A DNA stretch of 64,000 nucleotides from Mycobacteroides franklinii (GCF_002013895.1 NZ_MAFQ01000014.1:62001-126000); one strand, 5' to 3'; positions 32,637 through 42,031 are shown, counted from the first letter of the stretch. Made by a program: numbers and translations. The notes: generated by a model not told the origin, from the sequence alone.

Positions 32637-34976
32637 ATGGATATTGAGATGCCCTCGGGCCACCCCGTAGCTGCAGCCGTGCAGCCAGTCTGGCCCCACA
32701 CGGACTCATCAGAAGGCGAACACAACGCGGACGTGGCCAGGAAGGCTGTTCAGTGGGCGCAACAAGGAATCGATGCGCTCGACCGCGCTCAGAACCTGCA
32801 CCGCGACGGCTGGAAAGGACAGTCCGGCGAAGCCGCACAACAAGAGAACACCGCCATCAAACACGCCGCACAGAAGTTCCAGGCATGGCAGTACGAGTGC
32901 GCACAGAAGTTTCAGGAAAGCGCTGGCGAGACGCGTGCATTCAAGAATGCTCTCCATAGCGTTTTTGAGCAGGCCAAAAGTGACTATGACTCGATACCAA
33001 ACAGTCCGATAGCCGAAGGCCTCCGGGAACGGGTGATCAGACAGGCGTCTGTAGAAGCGATCGAAACTCAAGCCTTCTATGTCGAGAAGGCGCTCGCCAT
33101 CAAAATGTCTCCGCCACCGGATATGACCCACCTACTAGGCGGCGGCAGCAGCCAACCTCACAACGGCAACGGCAGCGGCGACGGCCGAAACAAGGCCAAG
33201 CCCATGGACTTCTCGAAGTCCCCGAAGGAAGGGGATACCAAGGGCTCCGACGACAAGGATACGAAGAACAAGTCCGACGAGAAGGTCGAGAAGAAGAGCC
33301 ACAACCCCAAAGAGAGCGGGGAAGATGTCACCAAGGAGAAGGGCGAGGGAACTGAGCATTTGAAGGATGCTGACCACATCACGAATGCGAAGGCTTCGGG
33401 CGACAACGTAGGCACGCTCAACCCCGGCGCACAGTCGCCCACAGGCGGGGGCGTGTCTCAGTTGGGTTCGGCGATGTCGGGGATGACTTCGCCCGCGAGC
33501 GGTATGGGTGGCGGTGGTGCGGGTTCGCCGACTTCTGCTTTCCAGGGGTTGCAGAGTTTGGGCAAGGGCATCAATCCTGGTCAAGGACTAAGTGGCTTGG
33601 GGCAGACGGGTTCTGGTGCTACGCGGCCTATGTCATCGAGCCCGTTGACCTCGCTCAGTGAGGGGTTCAGCTCGGGTCTGTCGTCGGCGTCCAGTGGCGC
33701 GGGTTCTGTTGGTCCGGCGACTCCTGCGGGCGCTGTACAGCAGCCTTCCCAGTTCGTGCCCCCGGTAGTCCGGCCGGAGGCTGCTGTGCCGCCTGCGGCC
33801 ATCTCAGGGCCTGTGAATGCCGCTGGATTGAATGCCCCGGCCCCCTCCCCTACCCCGGCTGGCTCGGGCGGCGCGATGGGTGGCGGTGGCGGGATGATGG
33901 GGCCGTACTCGTCGCCGACGAGCGGTGTCGGCGGCGGTGGTGGCGGCGGTGGTGCGCCAACCGGGGCGGCGTCGAGTGGCGGTGCTCCCCCGCCTGCTGG
34001 TGGGTCGAGCTCGACCACGATGGCTCCGTTGCCGCCGCCTGAGGAGCGTGCGGCGCCTGTACGTGCTGGGCGTAATCCTGATCTGGTGTTGGCCGAGAAG
34101 TTGGTCGCCGATCTGGTGCGTGGCGCTCCGATGGCGTTGGCTGAGTGGGCGGTGTCGGTGGTGCGTACCTCATCGGGGCCGCAGGTGTACGTGGCTAGCA
34201 GTGTTGCTGGCGGCTCGTTCATTCCGCAGGGTGTTCATCTGCCTGCCTCGGCGCGGTTGGCGATCGCTGATACCGCGCTGACGCCGGGCTGGTGGGCGCC
34301 CTACATCGGGTGGACGCGGCCGGTGGACATCTTGGTGGAGCACTTTTCGAAGCTCACCGAGGTTGTCAGCGGGGCCTCTCTTTCGGCGGTGGCCACGACT
34401 TCGATGACCAGTCGCCTGCCAGCACATTTGCGTGCTGATTTTTCTCTGGTGGATCGCGGCAGCATCAGCGGTGCCGCGCCGATCCTTGGTGGCGGTACTC
34501 AGCATCGGCTCGCCACGATCGATCCGGCCATGTATGCGCGGCTACGTGCCCTGCGTCCCGAGGTGGCGATGGTCGCCGCCGTCGGCATCACCAACACGGT
34601 GCTGCAGGAAGCGCAGAAAGTGCAGGGCGTCAACGGGGCGTTGTCCACGGACGCTGAAACCGCGATGCTGCAGCAGGTGGCGCAACGCGGTGCGACAGAA
34701 CAAGATTGGGTTTCCTATAAGGCGGCGGCGCGGTCCGCTGATACGGAGCTGACCACGCATGCGACGCACTCTTACGACGATGAGCCCGAGACGCAGCGTG
34801 AACGCGATGCCTACCAGCTGGTGTTCCGCAGGGCACGCATCGTGGAGCTGGTGTGCTGCTGGGAAGAGCCGTTGACACCGAGCCTTCCCGACATTGTGTA
34901 CAACGCAATCTGCGCCGGGTATCAACCTGCGCAGATCATCGACCAGGCCGAACAGCAGCAGCTAGGCGGGCGATAG
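32637..34976 (+). CDS. Large ESX-associated protein with WXG-like head and conserved C-terminal domain
   Basis: 779 aa from ATG 32637 (GGAAGGA upstream). The N-terminal 150 residues are helical with a W-K-G turn (LHRDGWKGQSGEAAQQE), like Esx or EspE-type proteins. Next comes a Lys/Asp-rich linker and about 250 residues of Gly/Ser/Pro. The C-terminal ~290 residues are folded (NPDLVLAEKLVADLVRGAPMALAEWAVSVVR...WWAPYIGWTRPVDILVEHF) and recall DUF5631/DUF5632-type domains of mycobacterial ESX-linked proteins; that naming is tentative. It is likely a secreted effector or surface component. Confidence 0.6.
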   Translation: MDIEMPSGHPVAAAVQPVWPHTDSSEGEHNADVARKAVQWAQQGIDALDRAQNLHRDGWKGQSGEAAQQENTAIKHAAQKFQAWQYECAQKFQESAGETRAFKNALHSVFEQAKSDYDSIPNSPIAEGLRERVIRQASVEAIETQAFYVEKALAIKMSPPPDMTHLLGGGSSQPHNGNGSGDGRNKAKPMDFSKSPKEGDTKGSDDKDTKNKSDEKVEKKSHNPKESGEDVTKEKGEGTEHLKDADHITNAKASGDNVGTLNPGAQSPTGGGVSQLGSAMSGMTSPASGMGGGGAGSPTSAFQGLQSLGKGINPGQGLSGLGQTGSGATRPMSSSPLTSLSEGFSSGLSSASSGAGSVGPATPAGAVQQPSQFVPPVVRPEAAVPPAAISGPVNAAGLNAPAPSPTPAGSGGAMGGGGGMMGPYSSPTSGVGGGGGGGGAPTGAASSGGAPPPAGGSSSTTMAPLPPPEERAAPVRAGRNPDLVLAEKLVADLVRGAPMALAEWAVSVVRTSSGPQVYVASSVAGGSFIPQGVHLPASARLAIADTALTPGWWAPYIGWTRPVDILVEHFSKLTEVVSGASLSAVATTSMTSRLPAHLRADFSLVDRGSISGAAPILGGGTQHRLATIDPAMYARLRALRPEVAMVAAVGITNTVLQEAQKVQGVNGALSTDAETAMLQQVAQRGATEQDWVSYKAAARSADTELTTHATHSYDDEPETQRERDAYQLVFRRARIVELVCCWEEPLTPSLPDIVYNAICAGYQPAQIIDQAEQQQLGGR

Positions 34977-35094
34977 CGGCGGCGTAGCAAGGCTGCTCCG
35001 CAGGTGTGGTTGCCGTGACGTTGTTCTTGCCGAAAACCTATCGCGTCGTGGCGTCTACCTGGTGATTCAGCAGTATTCACGCTATTGTAGAAAA

Positions 35095-36432
35095 ATGCGG
35101 AATTTAGGCGGGGTTGTAGAGGCCTTCCCGAATAGTGCGCAGTTCGCGAAGACCCTGCGGGAACTGCGTTCGGCGGCCTCGTTCCATTCGGCGTCCAAGC
35201 TGAGCGATCAGGGCGGGCCTGATCGCAGCTATGTGACGAAAATTGAGTCGGGTGAGAACATGTCGATCACGCCCGCAACGGTCGCCAAATTGGCTGATGC
35301 TTTCGCTCCTGAGTTCGGCGATCGGTCGGGGTTAGAGGCTCTTGGTCGGGCGTTTTTCCATAGCTACGCCGACACGGCGCCCAAGCCCCATACGGAGTCG
35401 GGTTTCCGGCAGGCGGCGGCGGCATCTAGCGGCGGACTCTTGCTGGGCTTCGACCTCGCCACGGATCAGCCGGTCATTGCGACCTGCATTGAACCTTCGC
35501 CCGACAAGTTCGGCCGGACGCTCATCTCTGCTGCAGGGGTCGAGACGGTGCGTAAGGTCTTGATTGCCATCGCTGCACAAAGCGATGTCGTCACACTGGC
35601 CTCCACGCAGGCGCTGTCTACAGGTTCAGCAGCCGACATGGCGGCAAAGGCATGGCAGGGCCGCACCTTCAACTTCGGTGAATTCGTTTGGCCGACTAGC
35701 GCGTTGGCCGTTGACCCGATCGCTCATGTGAACAACTTGCGTCTCGCTCTCAAGCGAGCGCAGATCTTGGGGGCAACTGGCACCGACACCCTTCTGCTCG
35801 GGTGGGCAATCCTGATCGCGAACGCGATCGCCGCTGACAGTGACACTCAACCGATTGAAGCCGTTTGGCTTCGGGAGTCAACTTGGAATGCGATGCGGCA
35901 AAGGGTCGCCGAACACGGGCACGACTCCCCCGAACACGTCGGGGCGGGCGGGCCCGCGATACCCGAGACACAGGCCATCAGAGAAGCTGCGCAGCGGTTC
36001 TTGTTGCCCTGGCTGCACGCTTATACCGCTGCGTTGTACCAGGTTCAATACGACATCACACCCGAGAGTGAAGGCAGTGCTGATCTGATGGGCACCTTTA
36101 CCTCGATTGTTCCGGGCAGCGCGGACAGTAAAATCAAATGGCGAGCGGGGAGGCTGGAGAGCACTACCCCGCGAGACCTCGAATCTGGCCACCTGTGCCT
36201 CTACAACGGGGCGGATTTCGGCCCTTTACCGAAGGTGCTCAACGCTCTGGAGATCGCGAAAGCGGGTTCGACGGCGGTCCTCGACCCGGCCCAGCTATCC
36301 GTGGACTCGGACACCGAGCCCGTCACCTACTGTCTGTGTCCTCTGCTGGCCGACGGTCCATACGCTCTGGCTCGTCGTGTTGGCCGCCACACGAGTTGGC
36401 AGGCGATTCAGTACGCGCCCGCCGCACCGTAA
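35095..36432 (+). CDS. XRE-type HTH regulator with large C-terminal domain
   Basis: 445 aa. Residues about 10-75 are a variant helix-turn-helix (FAKTLRELRSAASFHSASKLSDQGGPDRSYVTKIESGENMSITPATVAKLADAF). The remaining ~360 residues contain SGGLLLGFDLATDQPVIATCIEP and RFLLPWLHAYTAALYQVQYD and are not recognised. I chose ATG 35095 because TATTGT lies about ten bases upstream, indicating a leaderless transcript. It may control the ESX or replication genes that flank it. Confidence 0.6.
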   Translation: MRNLGGVVEAFPNSAQFAKTLRELRSAASFHSASKLSDQGGPDRSYVTKIESGENMSITPATVAKLADAFAPEFGDRSGLEALGRAFFHSYADTAPKPHTESGFRQAAAASSGGLLLGFDLATDQPVIATCIEPSPDKFGRTLISAAGVETVRKVLIAIAAQSDVVTLASTQALSTGSAADMAAKAWQGRTFNFGEFVWPTSALAVDPIAHVNNLRLALKRAQILGATGTDTLLLGWAILIANAIAADSDTQPIEAVWLRESTWNAMRQRVAEHGHDSPEHVGAGGPAIPETQAIREAAQRFLLPWLHAYTAALYQVQYDITPESEGSADLMGTFTSIVPGSADSKIKWRAGRLESTTPRDLESGHLCLYNGADFGPLPKVLNALEIAKAGSTAVLDPAQLSVDSDTEPVTYCLCPLLADGPYALARRVGRHTSWQAIQYAPAAP

Positions 36433-36603
36433 GCGGACTGCCTGGGCTGATGGGTTCGGGCACTACCCCTGTAGTGACCAGCTCTTTCGGTGGTTTACCC
36501 GTCGTTGGGTGTGTCGCATCACCGACATTGGTGTACATCAGTTGTTCCGCCTGTAGTATGACCGCACAACTGTGTCACGGGGGGCCGGGATAGAGGGAGT
36601 GTG

Positions 36604-37476
36604 ATGGCCGCGGCGCCCGACGCTACCCCTGACGTGCCCGAAGACGATGAGGTGACGAGCAACACCCAGCATTTGGCTGAGCAGCTCGAACTTCGGATGC
36701 GCGAACTTGGTTTGAACAAGTCGAGTATTGCGCGCAACGGTGGCCCGTCACGGTCGGTCTTGCAGCGCTTGGGCGGCGAGGGGTATTGGATCCCCAGTGT
36801 TGAGAACCAAGAGAAGCTCGATTTGGTGTTGCAGTGGGAGCCGGGGTCCACCGCGACTGTGCTCAATGGCGGCTACCCCACGCCGCGCGAGACGCGCAAG
36901 CCGGTCGCGACGCGATTGAGCACGGATTTCGACAATCTCAACAGGCATATTGAGGAGCGCCTCAAGCAGCTGCGGTTGAACAAGACCAAGCTGGCCAATA
37001 TGGGCGGTCCCTCCCGCAACACGCTAGCCACCTTGGGCAGCCGCGGTTACACCCCTACCAGGGAGACTTTCGAGCGCCTCGACAGCTTCTTGCAGTGGGA
37101 GCCGGGGTCTGCGCTGGCCGCTTTGCGTGGCGGCACTCCCACCCCGATTGGCATGGTGCCGGAGGATCTTGCGGGGTTCATGAGGGCTCCGGCTGCGGGA
37201 GCGATGGAACGGCTGAACTCGGCGGTGCGGCGCCTGGATCGTATGGAGGCTCAGGTCGCCGAGACGGTCAAGGACATGCACCGCGCTTTGGACCAGTGTC
37301 GGGCGGCGATCACCGTCATCATGGACGAACTCGAAGACGCGGATGCTTCGGACTGGCCAGCGTCGAAGTCTGCGCACGCCGGGGCACGCGCGGCGGCCAC
37401 GCCCGGCGTTAAGCCGAGCCCTAATCGGCCCCGCAAGGTCGGCAACAATCCGTACTCCTCGCCGTCACACAACTAG
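36604..37476 (+). CDS. Protein with two tandem HTH-like repeats and a coiled coil
   Basis: 290 aa. Two similar units lie at about residues 18-85 and 112-178: LRMRELGLNKSSIARNGGPSRSVLQRL...LQWEPGS versus RLKQLRLNKTKLANMGGPSRNTLATL...LQWEPGS. Each looks like a helix-turn-helix of the XRE kind. A helical segment (MERLNSAVRRLDRMEAQVAETVKDMHRALDQ) and a disordered basic tail follow. Two DNA-binding units in one chain suggest binding to a long or repeated operator. ATG 36604 or the GTG directly before it is the start. Confidence 0.6.
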   Translation: MAAAPDATPDVPEDDEVTSNTQHLAEQLELRMRELGLNKSSIARNGGPSRSVLQRLGGEGYWIPSVENQEKLDLVLQWEPGSTATVLNGGYPTPRETRKPVATRLSTDFDNLNRHIEERLKQLRLNKTKLANMGGPSRNTLATLGSRGYTPTRETFERLDSFLQWEPGSALAALRGGTPTPIGMVPEDLAGFMRAPAAGAMERLNSAVRRLDRMEAQVAETVKDMHRALDQCRAAITVIMDELEDADASDWPASKSAHAGARAAATPGVKPSPNRPRKVGNNPYSSPSHN

Positions 37477-37558
37477 CCCGCTCGCCGAACACCCGCCCAT
37501 AGGATCTGTGCTGGCAATTCCTTTGGGCTGCAACAGGTATCGAAGTATTACAAGCTGT

Positions 37559-37596
37559 CCCTTGGGGTAGTTTTCCGCGGAAAACTACCCCAAGGG
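37559..37596. repeat. 38-bp perfect palindrome with parS-like core
   Basis: Perfect inverted repeat centred at 37577/37578. Its core AGTTTTCCGCGGAAAACT is shared with two palindromes upstream of parA. It lies between the convergent ends of the 36604 gene and parB. It may serve both as centromere site and, as RNA, as a strong hairpin that ends transcription from both sides. Confidence 0.75.
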
Positions 37597-37600
37597 GGCC

Positions 37601-38506
37601 TCATTTGAGCAACTTGCGCAGCGTCGTCATCAGCGTTTTCACGCCAGGTTCCGTAAGCTGTTCGAGCAGTGCCGATGCCAGGGCGCCAGGGTCGGTGTCG
37701 AACTTCTTGAGAGCCCGGTTGATACTGCGGGCGTTGGGCGATCCGGAGGGTTCGTCACCTGTGCCGGTAGCTTCACCACTCCCCTCCCCCACCTTCGGCT
37801 TCTCATCTGAGCCTCGTTCGGCGAGCACTGAGTGCCATTTTGCGACCTGCTCAGTGGCGGGAAAACGGGCCAGTGCGCGCGCATCGCGGATGGCCAGATC
37901 TTTGCGTCGTGTGGCTTCCTGCAGTTCAGGTTCCAGCTTGAGCAGGTCGCGACGCTGCGACACCCAAGTCTTGCTCTTTTTCATGTGTTCGGCGGCGGCG
38001 TCAGCACTTCCGAGTTCATCGACTAGCTGCTGGACAGCCTTGGCTTCCTCGATCACGTCGAACCCTTGTCGATCGACATTCTCGGCGATGATCGCCGAGA
38101 GCAGCGTCGCCTTGTCCTTGGCGAGTTCGTCTTTGATGACGATATCGAGGTTGGGACGGCCGAACTGGTGGGCAGCCGCCAGCCGCCTGTTGCCGATGAT
38201 CACGACGAACCGGGTCTTGATCTCCGATTCCGGGTAGAGCCGGACGAAGGCTTCCCTGCTCACGGCCACCGCGGGCTGGAGCTGGTGATCAACGATCGAC
38301 GCCAGCTCCTGCAGGTCGCCGAGTGAATCGCGCGGGTTGCGTGGGTTGCCTGTCAGCTCGCGGAGCGCAACTGTTCGGGACTGCCCCGACCGTGCCGCCG
38401 ACACCGCTTTGACGGCCTCGACGCCATCCACTGGTGATGCCTCACCCACAGATTGGTGTAGGTCGTCCCAGCTGTTGACAACCCCGCCACGTCTTCTCGT
38501 CGTCAT
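37601..38506 (-). CDS. parB: ParB partition protein
   Basis: 301 aa from ATG 38506, which overlaps the parA stop as ATGA. ParB/Spo0J features: VALRELTGNPRNPR near residue 45, IGNRRLAAAHQFG (GxRR box, about 109-121), IIAENVDRQGFDVIEEAKAVQQLV (about 141-164) and a helix-turn-helix, SADAAAEHMKKSKTWVSQRRDLLKL. The C-terminal part is probably the dimerisation domain. It should bind the TTTTCCGCGGAAAA palindromes and recruit ParA to segregate the plasmid. A longer start at 38626 would overlap parA. Confidence 0.9.
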   Translation of the reverse strand: MTTRRRGGVVNSWDDLHQSVGEASPVDGVEAVKAVSAARSGQSRTVALRELTGNPRNPRDSLGDLQELASIVDHQLQPAVAVSREAFVRLYPESEIKTRFVVIIGNRRLAAAHQFGRPNLDIVIKDELAKDKATLLSAIIAENVDRQGFDVIEEAKAVQQLVDELGSADAAAEHMKKSKTWVSQRRDLLKLEPELQEATRRKDLAIRDARALARFPATEQVAKWHSVLAERGSDEKPKVGEGSGEATGTGDEPSGSPNARSINRALKKFDTDPGALASALLEQLTEPGVKTLMTTLRKLLK

Positions 38507-39336
38507 TTCGCTGCTCCTGTCAGGGCGAGTTCGTCGGCCAGCCGGTAGAAGTCGTCGGCTGCTTTCAGTTCCGTCGGTAGGGTCTTCTCGATAGCGCTGC
38601 GGCGTTCTTTGTCGGTCGTGGCCCACAGCTCAGTGCGTACGTTCTCGTAGTTCTGCACCTGAGCGGCTGACACCAGCTCTTTGTACTCCGGGACCAGTAG
38701 CCGGTCTGCCGATGCGTCGGTATGGACCGAGTACACCCGTAGCGCTGTGTCAGCTATCGGCCAACCTCGCTGGAGAACGAAGTCCCGAGTTTTCGTGAGT
38801 CGCTTCTCTCCGCGCAAGGTGTCGTGCTCGTTGACCACGACGGTGAACTTCTTGCCGCGCGGCAAGATGAGTTTCTCGATGGTACGGACCGTGGGATCAA
38901 AGCATAGGGGAGCGGGGTTCATGGGCACTATGAACTCGTCGGACACGTCCAGGACTGTGCGCAAAACATCGCCTGAATACGATGCTTCAAGACCATCCTC
39001 GGTGTTGTCCGGGTTGGTGTCATGCCAACCCGGAGTGTCCACAAACAGGTGACTGATTCCGTGAATCGCGTTCAACTGGCCAAGCCAATCCAGCGGATCG
39101 TCATCGGCCTGAAAGAGGTGAAATGGCAGTGCCGCTGGGCCCATCCGGTCAGCCCACCATTTGGCAGAACCCTGGGGGTCCACGGACACCACAGCGACGG
39201 GGGAGGGGGAGTCTGCGGGCAGCCCAGCCAACAGCTCTTCGGCCACGCAGGCGGCCAAATTCATAGTCATCGTACTCTTGCCGACTCCACCTTTTTGGTT
39301 GATAAGAGTGACGACTTTGGTCCTTGGATTGGCCAT
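38503..39336 (-). CDS. parA: ParA partition ATPase
   Basis: 277 aa. A deviant Walker A motif KGGVGKST (about residues 15-22), SVDPQGSAKWW (Walker A' region) and HLFVDTPGWHD (Walker B) define a ParA/Soj ATPase. No N-terminal HTH is present, so it is the short type Ib-like form. It partners with ParB in the coupled next gene. ATG 39336; two copies of the 20-bp palindrome lie 125 and 247 bases upstream. Confidence 0.92.
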   Translation of the reverse strand: MANPRTKVVTLINQKGGVGKSTMTMNLAACVAEELLAGLPADSPSPVAVVSVDPQGSAKWWADRMGPAALPFHLFQADDDPLDWLGQLNAIHGISHLFVDTPGWHDTNPDNTEDGLEASYSGDVLRTVLDVSDEFIVPMNPAPLCFDPTVRTIEKLILPRGKKFTVVVNEHDTLRGEKRLTKTRDFVLQRGWPIADTALRVYSVHTDASADRLLVPEYKELVSAAQVQNYENVRTELWATTDKERRSAIEKTLPTELKAADDFYRLADELALTGAAK

Positions 39337-39460
39337 GGGGGAGACCCTTTGTGTGCTTCGGCCACGACTGTGGCCTACTCCGATTCAGTGCCCAAAGATT
39401 AGAGGGGGAGTACGACATGTGAACACCCGACACGCTGAACTTTCGGTGTCCAAACAGGGG

Positions 39461-39480
39461 CAGTTTTCCGCGGAAAACTG
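39461..39480. other. Putative parS centromere site
   Basis: Perfect palindrome CAGTTTTCCGCGGAAAACTG upstream of parA. It is identical to the copy at 39583-39602, and its 18-base core also occurs within 37559-37596. Confidence 0.75.
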
Positions 39481-39582
39481 ATCAGCAAGCAGGGTGGCAC
39501 ATCGGAGCGCGATAGGCCGATAGTTTGCAGGACCGTGCCACACACCGGCTGCATGACCTGGCCTTTTATGTTTTCCCCGCGT

Positions 39583-39602
39583 CAGTTTTCCGCGGAAAAC
39601 TG
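39583..39602. other. Putative parS centromere site
   Basis: Second copy of the 20-bp perfect palindrome, 122 bases from the first. Three copies flanking parAB is the usual arrangement of plasmid centromere sites. Confidence 0.75.
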
Positions 39603-40888
39603 AGGGATACAGCCCTACCTCGGCGGTAGGGGCCGCTTGACGGTGCCGAAACGGACGTGGCGCGGGAGGCCGTTCGAGGCCCCTGCAGGGCGCTTCTTTC
39701 GGGGCCGGTTTCGCGCTTGTGGCGACCGGTTGCGGCGAGGGCCCTGCGCCCATTCTCGTGTTCAATCAAGCGCCAGACACGCGACGCTTACAAGTGGTCG
39801 GCGGCGACCGATTCAGTCTCCCCGCGAATTGCGCAGAGGGGTCAGGGCGAGGGGTGTGGCGGTGGCACTTTCACGGCGGTACGACACCTCCAGGACGGTC
39901 GGCGACTGCCGCTTGCCGCGACTGCTCCGGGGAAGGTTTCGTGTGGTGGACCAGGCATCGGGCGAGAGTTGATCAACGGCTGGAGTCGGACGGAACAGCG
40001 TTGTCGAATCGGCCTGATTCTTCGGATACGGGGATGCGGGTGCGTCGAAAACAGAGACGATGTGCGCAAGCTTCCCTCGGGTGTAGGGCTGCTTGATGGG
40101 GCTCTGCTCTGCGGCTGACTATGTTCATAAGTCGAGCGCGAGTAGGGCTCGCCGCGGCACCGACGGGGGCGAGTTGCGAACCTTCATCGCAGGGCACAGA
40201 AGTCATCGACTCGCCACCGTCTGCGATGCTCGACGGACGGTGCCCACCAAGGGGTGAGCGGGGCTGCGAAGCCAGCCGAATCCGACCCCCGCCGCCGAAT
40301 CGCCGAGAATCTGTTTGCTGGCGTAGGCCTAAGTCAGGCGTGGGACCAAGGCTGGCAAACGTCTAGCCGGACACCCCGGACGGGTCACGATTTGATAACA
40401 CGCGCCGTGGATATCGCGTGACCTGGGGAAACGCCAAGCGTCTCCGGTGCCCTCCAATGGTGATTCGCCTAAATGGGGCCTAGCTGCGCTCCAGGGCATT
40501 GCAACCCTCGCTCGGCGGGAGTTTGCCCGCCCTGGGGGATGTTCGCTCGCCCACGGGCAAACCAGGGCGTTTTCCCAGCTCGCTGAGTCTAGTGAGTGGC
40601 AGGGTTTTGGTCGTGAGCTGGGATTTGTGCAGGCCCAAGTTCTGGACGCACCGAATTTGGTGATGCCAGCCCTTCTCGACGCGATGAGGGCTGACTCGCC
40701 GTGTGTGTGGTCCGGTGGTTAGGAGTCAGCGGCCGGGGGACGTGACGCGCCGGACCGGGCGTGGCCATATGTACCACCATGCTGGCGGGCTGCGCGATCT
40801 GTTCGTTCCGCGGCGCTAGGCATCTGAGTCAGTACAGCGTTCGGCGCTTAGTTCGATGGAAGGCTCGTCACAACATCGGGACCGTTGC
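39603..40888. other. Long intergenic region without a supported gene
   Basis: 1.29 kb. Several open frames of 70-150 codons exist on both strands, but none has a convincing ribosome site, domain or protein-like composition. Visible structures are the inverted repeat GTTTGCCCG (40521-40529) / CGGGCAAAC (40554-40562) and a direct repeat GGCCGGGGGACGTGAC at 40731-40746 and 40901-40916, the second at the 3' end of the next gene. It could contain part of the origin or remains of a lost gene. Confidence 0.5.
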
Positions 40889-41368
40889 TTAGGCGCCCGA
40901 GGCCGGGGGACGTGACCCGGAGTGTGGCGGTGTCTTGGCGATCTGCGCTAAGACAATGACCTGCTCTAGGAGCTGGTTGTTGATCCCGGTGAGCCGGGCC
41001 ACCTCAGCCTTCAACTCGGCAATCTCACGCCGCGCCGCTTCCAGATCCACGCCTTGCAGCTGCGCGAGGTGTTCAAGATCTGATGCTTCACCAGCCGAGT
41101 GAGCAGGCGGTGGCCACGCATTCTGGTCGCCGAGGTAGCGCTCGAAGTCTTCTGCCAGCAGGAACCACGCCTTGCCGCCTTGGCGGCCGATGACGTGGCC
41201 TTGCTCAGCGCGTACGGCGTTGTCCACTCGCGCCAGGTCAGTGGCCCATCGCGCAGATCGCCGCGCGAGTTCAGCGGCGTGAGGAGCGAGGTAGGCCCGC
41301 TGTCCTGACGGGCTGACGACTTCGCCGTACTTAGCGTCTGGCCACGGGGTACCCGGTGCCAGCGTCAT
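40889..41368 (-). CDS. Coiled-coil protein in replication region
   Basis: 159 aa. The N-terminal ~85 residues (YLAPHAAELARRSARWATDLARVDNAVRAEQGHVIGRQGGKAWFLLAEDFERYLG) look like a compact helical DNA-binding domain. Residues about 105-145 form a coiled coil (EAARREIAELKAEVARLTGINNQLLEQVIVL). It is transcribed away from the CCGCAAT repeat region, divergently to the 41646 gene, and could be a replication or copy-number factor. No family is recognised. Confidence 0.55.
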   Translation of the reverse strand: MTLAPGTPWPDAKYGEVVSPSGQRAYLAPHAAELARRSARWATDLARVDNAVRAEQGHVIGRQGGKAWFLLAEDFERYLGDQNAWPPPAHSAGEASDLEHLAQLQGVDLEAARREIAELKAEVARLTGINNQLLEQVIVLAQIAKTPPHSGSRPPASGA

Positions 41369-41403
41369 GGGTGCCTACTCTACCGTCCGCCACACAAATG
41401 ATT

Positions 41404-41625
41404 CCGGCAGACTGCCGCAATGATTGCGGCAGATCAGAGAAATATTTCCGCAATAGCGGCGGAAATCATTCTTGGCGACACACCTTGCCGCAATCTTTCC
41501 GGAAAAACGAAACGCGCCATATAATGGGCTTACGCGAACTAACAGGGCATCTACCAGGCAGTTTGCAACAGGCAGGATTGTGGCAGTTTTTCCGGAAAGA
41601 TTGCGGAAGTCTTCCACAATCGTCA
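41404..41625. repeat. CCGCAAT-repeat region, candidate origin or centromere
   Basis: Five CCGCAAT units (three plus, two minus) and one CCACAAT lie in ~220 bases. They build CTGCCGCAAT-G-ATTGCGGCAG (41412-41432, perfect palindrome), ATTTCCGC/GCGGAAAT (about 41443-41465), and a 20-base sequence at 41488-41507 repeated inverted and exact at 41587-41606. A TATAAT box at 41520-41525 lies between the last two, reading toward the 41646 gene. The pattern fits iterons or operators for a dimeric DNA-binding protein. Confidence 0.7.
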
Positions 41626-41645
41626 CAGACCGACAGGAGTGAGCC

Positions 41646-41909
41646 ATGACCGCGAAGACGGCAGCTCGGACCACGCCCGCGGCGAAGCGCAACTGGCGAC
41701 ACAAGGAAGTACGGCAGGCCAACAAGTACTTCGGGAAGCGCCTCAAGGACGACGACCACAAGGCCATCCAGGACTACGCCGACAGTCTGGGCGTGAAAAT
41801 GTCTGCGCTCATCGCCCCTGCGGTTGAGGAGATCTTGCGCAAGGCTCGTGAGCACGCAGCCGCCAACAGCGACGGCGCTGCGGATGCGAACATGGTGTTG
41901 GCCTCCTGA
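41646..41909 (+). CDS. Small basic DNA-binding protein (RHH-like)
   Basis: 87 aa. After a basic N-terminus (TARTTPAAKRNWRHKEVRQANKYFGKRL) comes DDDHKAIQDYADSLGVKMSALIAPAVEEILRKARE, which has the strand-less helix-turn-helix-like shape of ribbon-helix-helix/CopG proteins. ATG 41646 follows AGGAG, just after the repeat region. It probably binds the CCGCAAT repeats as autoregulator, copy-number or partition protein. Confidence 0.6.
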   Translation: MTAKTAARTTPAAKRNWRHKEVRQANKYFGKRLKDDDHKAIQDYADSLGVKMSALIAPAVEEILRKAREHAAANSDGAADANMVLAS

Positions 41910-42031
41910 CGTTCCTCTCGCCGCCGACCTGGCTAAGGCAGTGGGCCGGGGAAGTAGCGGTTTAACCAGCGGTTTTCCCGTTGGGGTCCTGTTTGTTGAC
42001 GCTACGGGTGTCATCGCCAAATACTCAAGGC

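Noticed and set aside
39637..40118. Overlapping plus-strand frames of 111-153 codons after the parS sites
   Set aside because: No ribosome sites, three frames open at once, protein-like composition lacking; GC-rich chance frames.
40447..40722. 91-aa plus-strand frame
   Set aside because: No ribosome site and it spans an inverted repeat; kept as non-coding.
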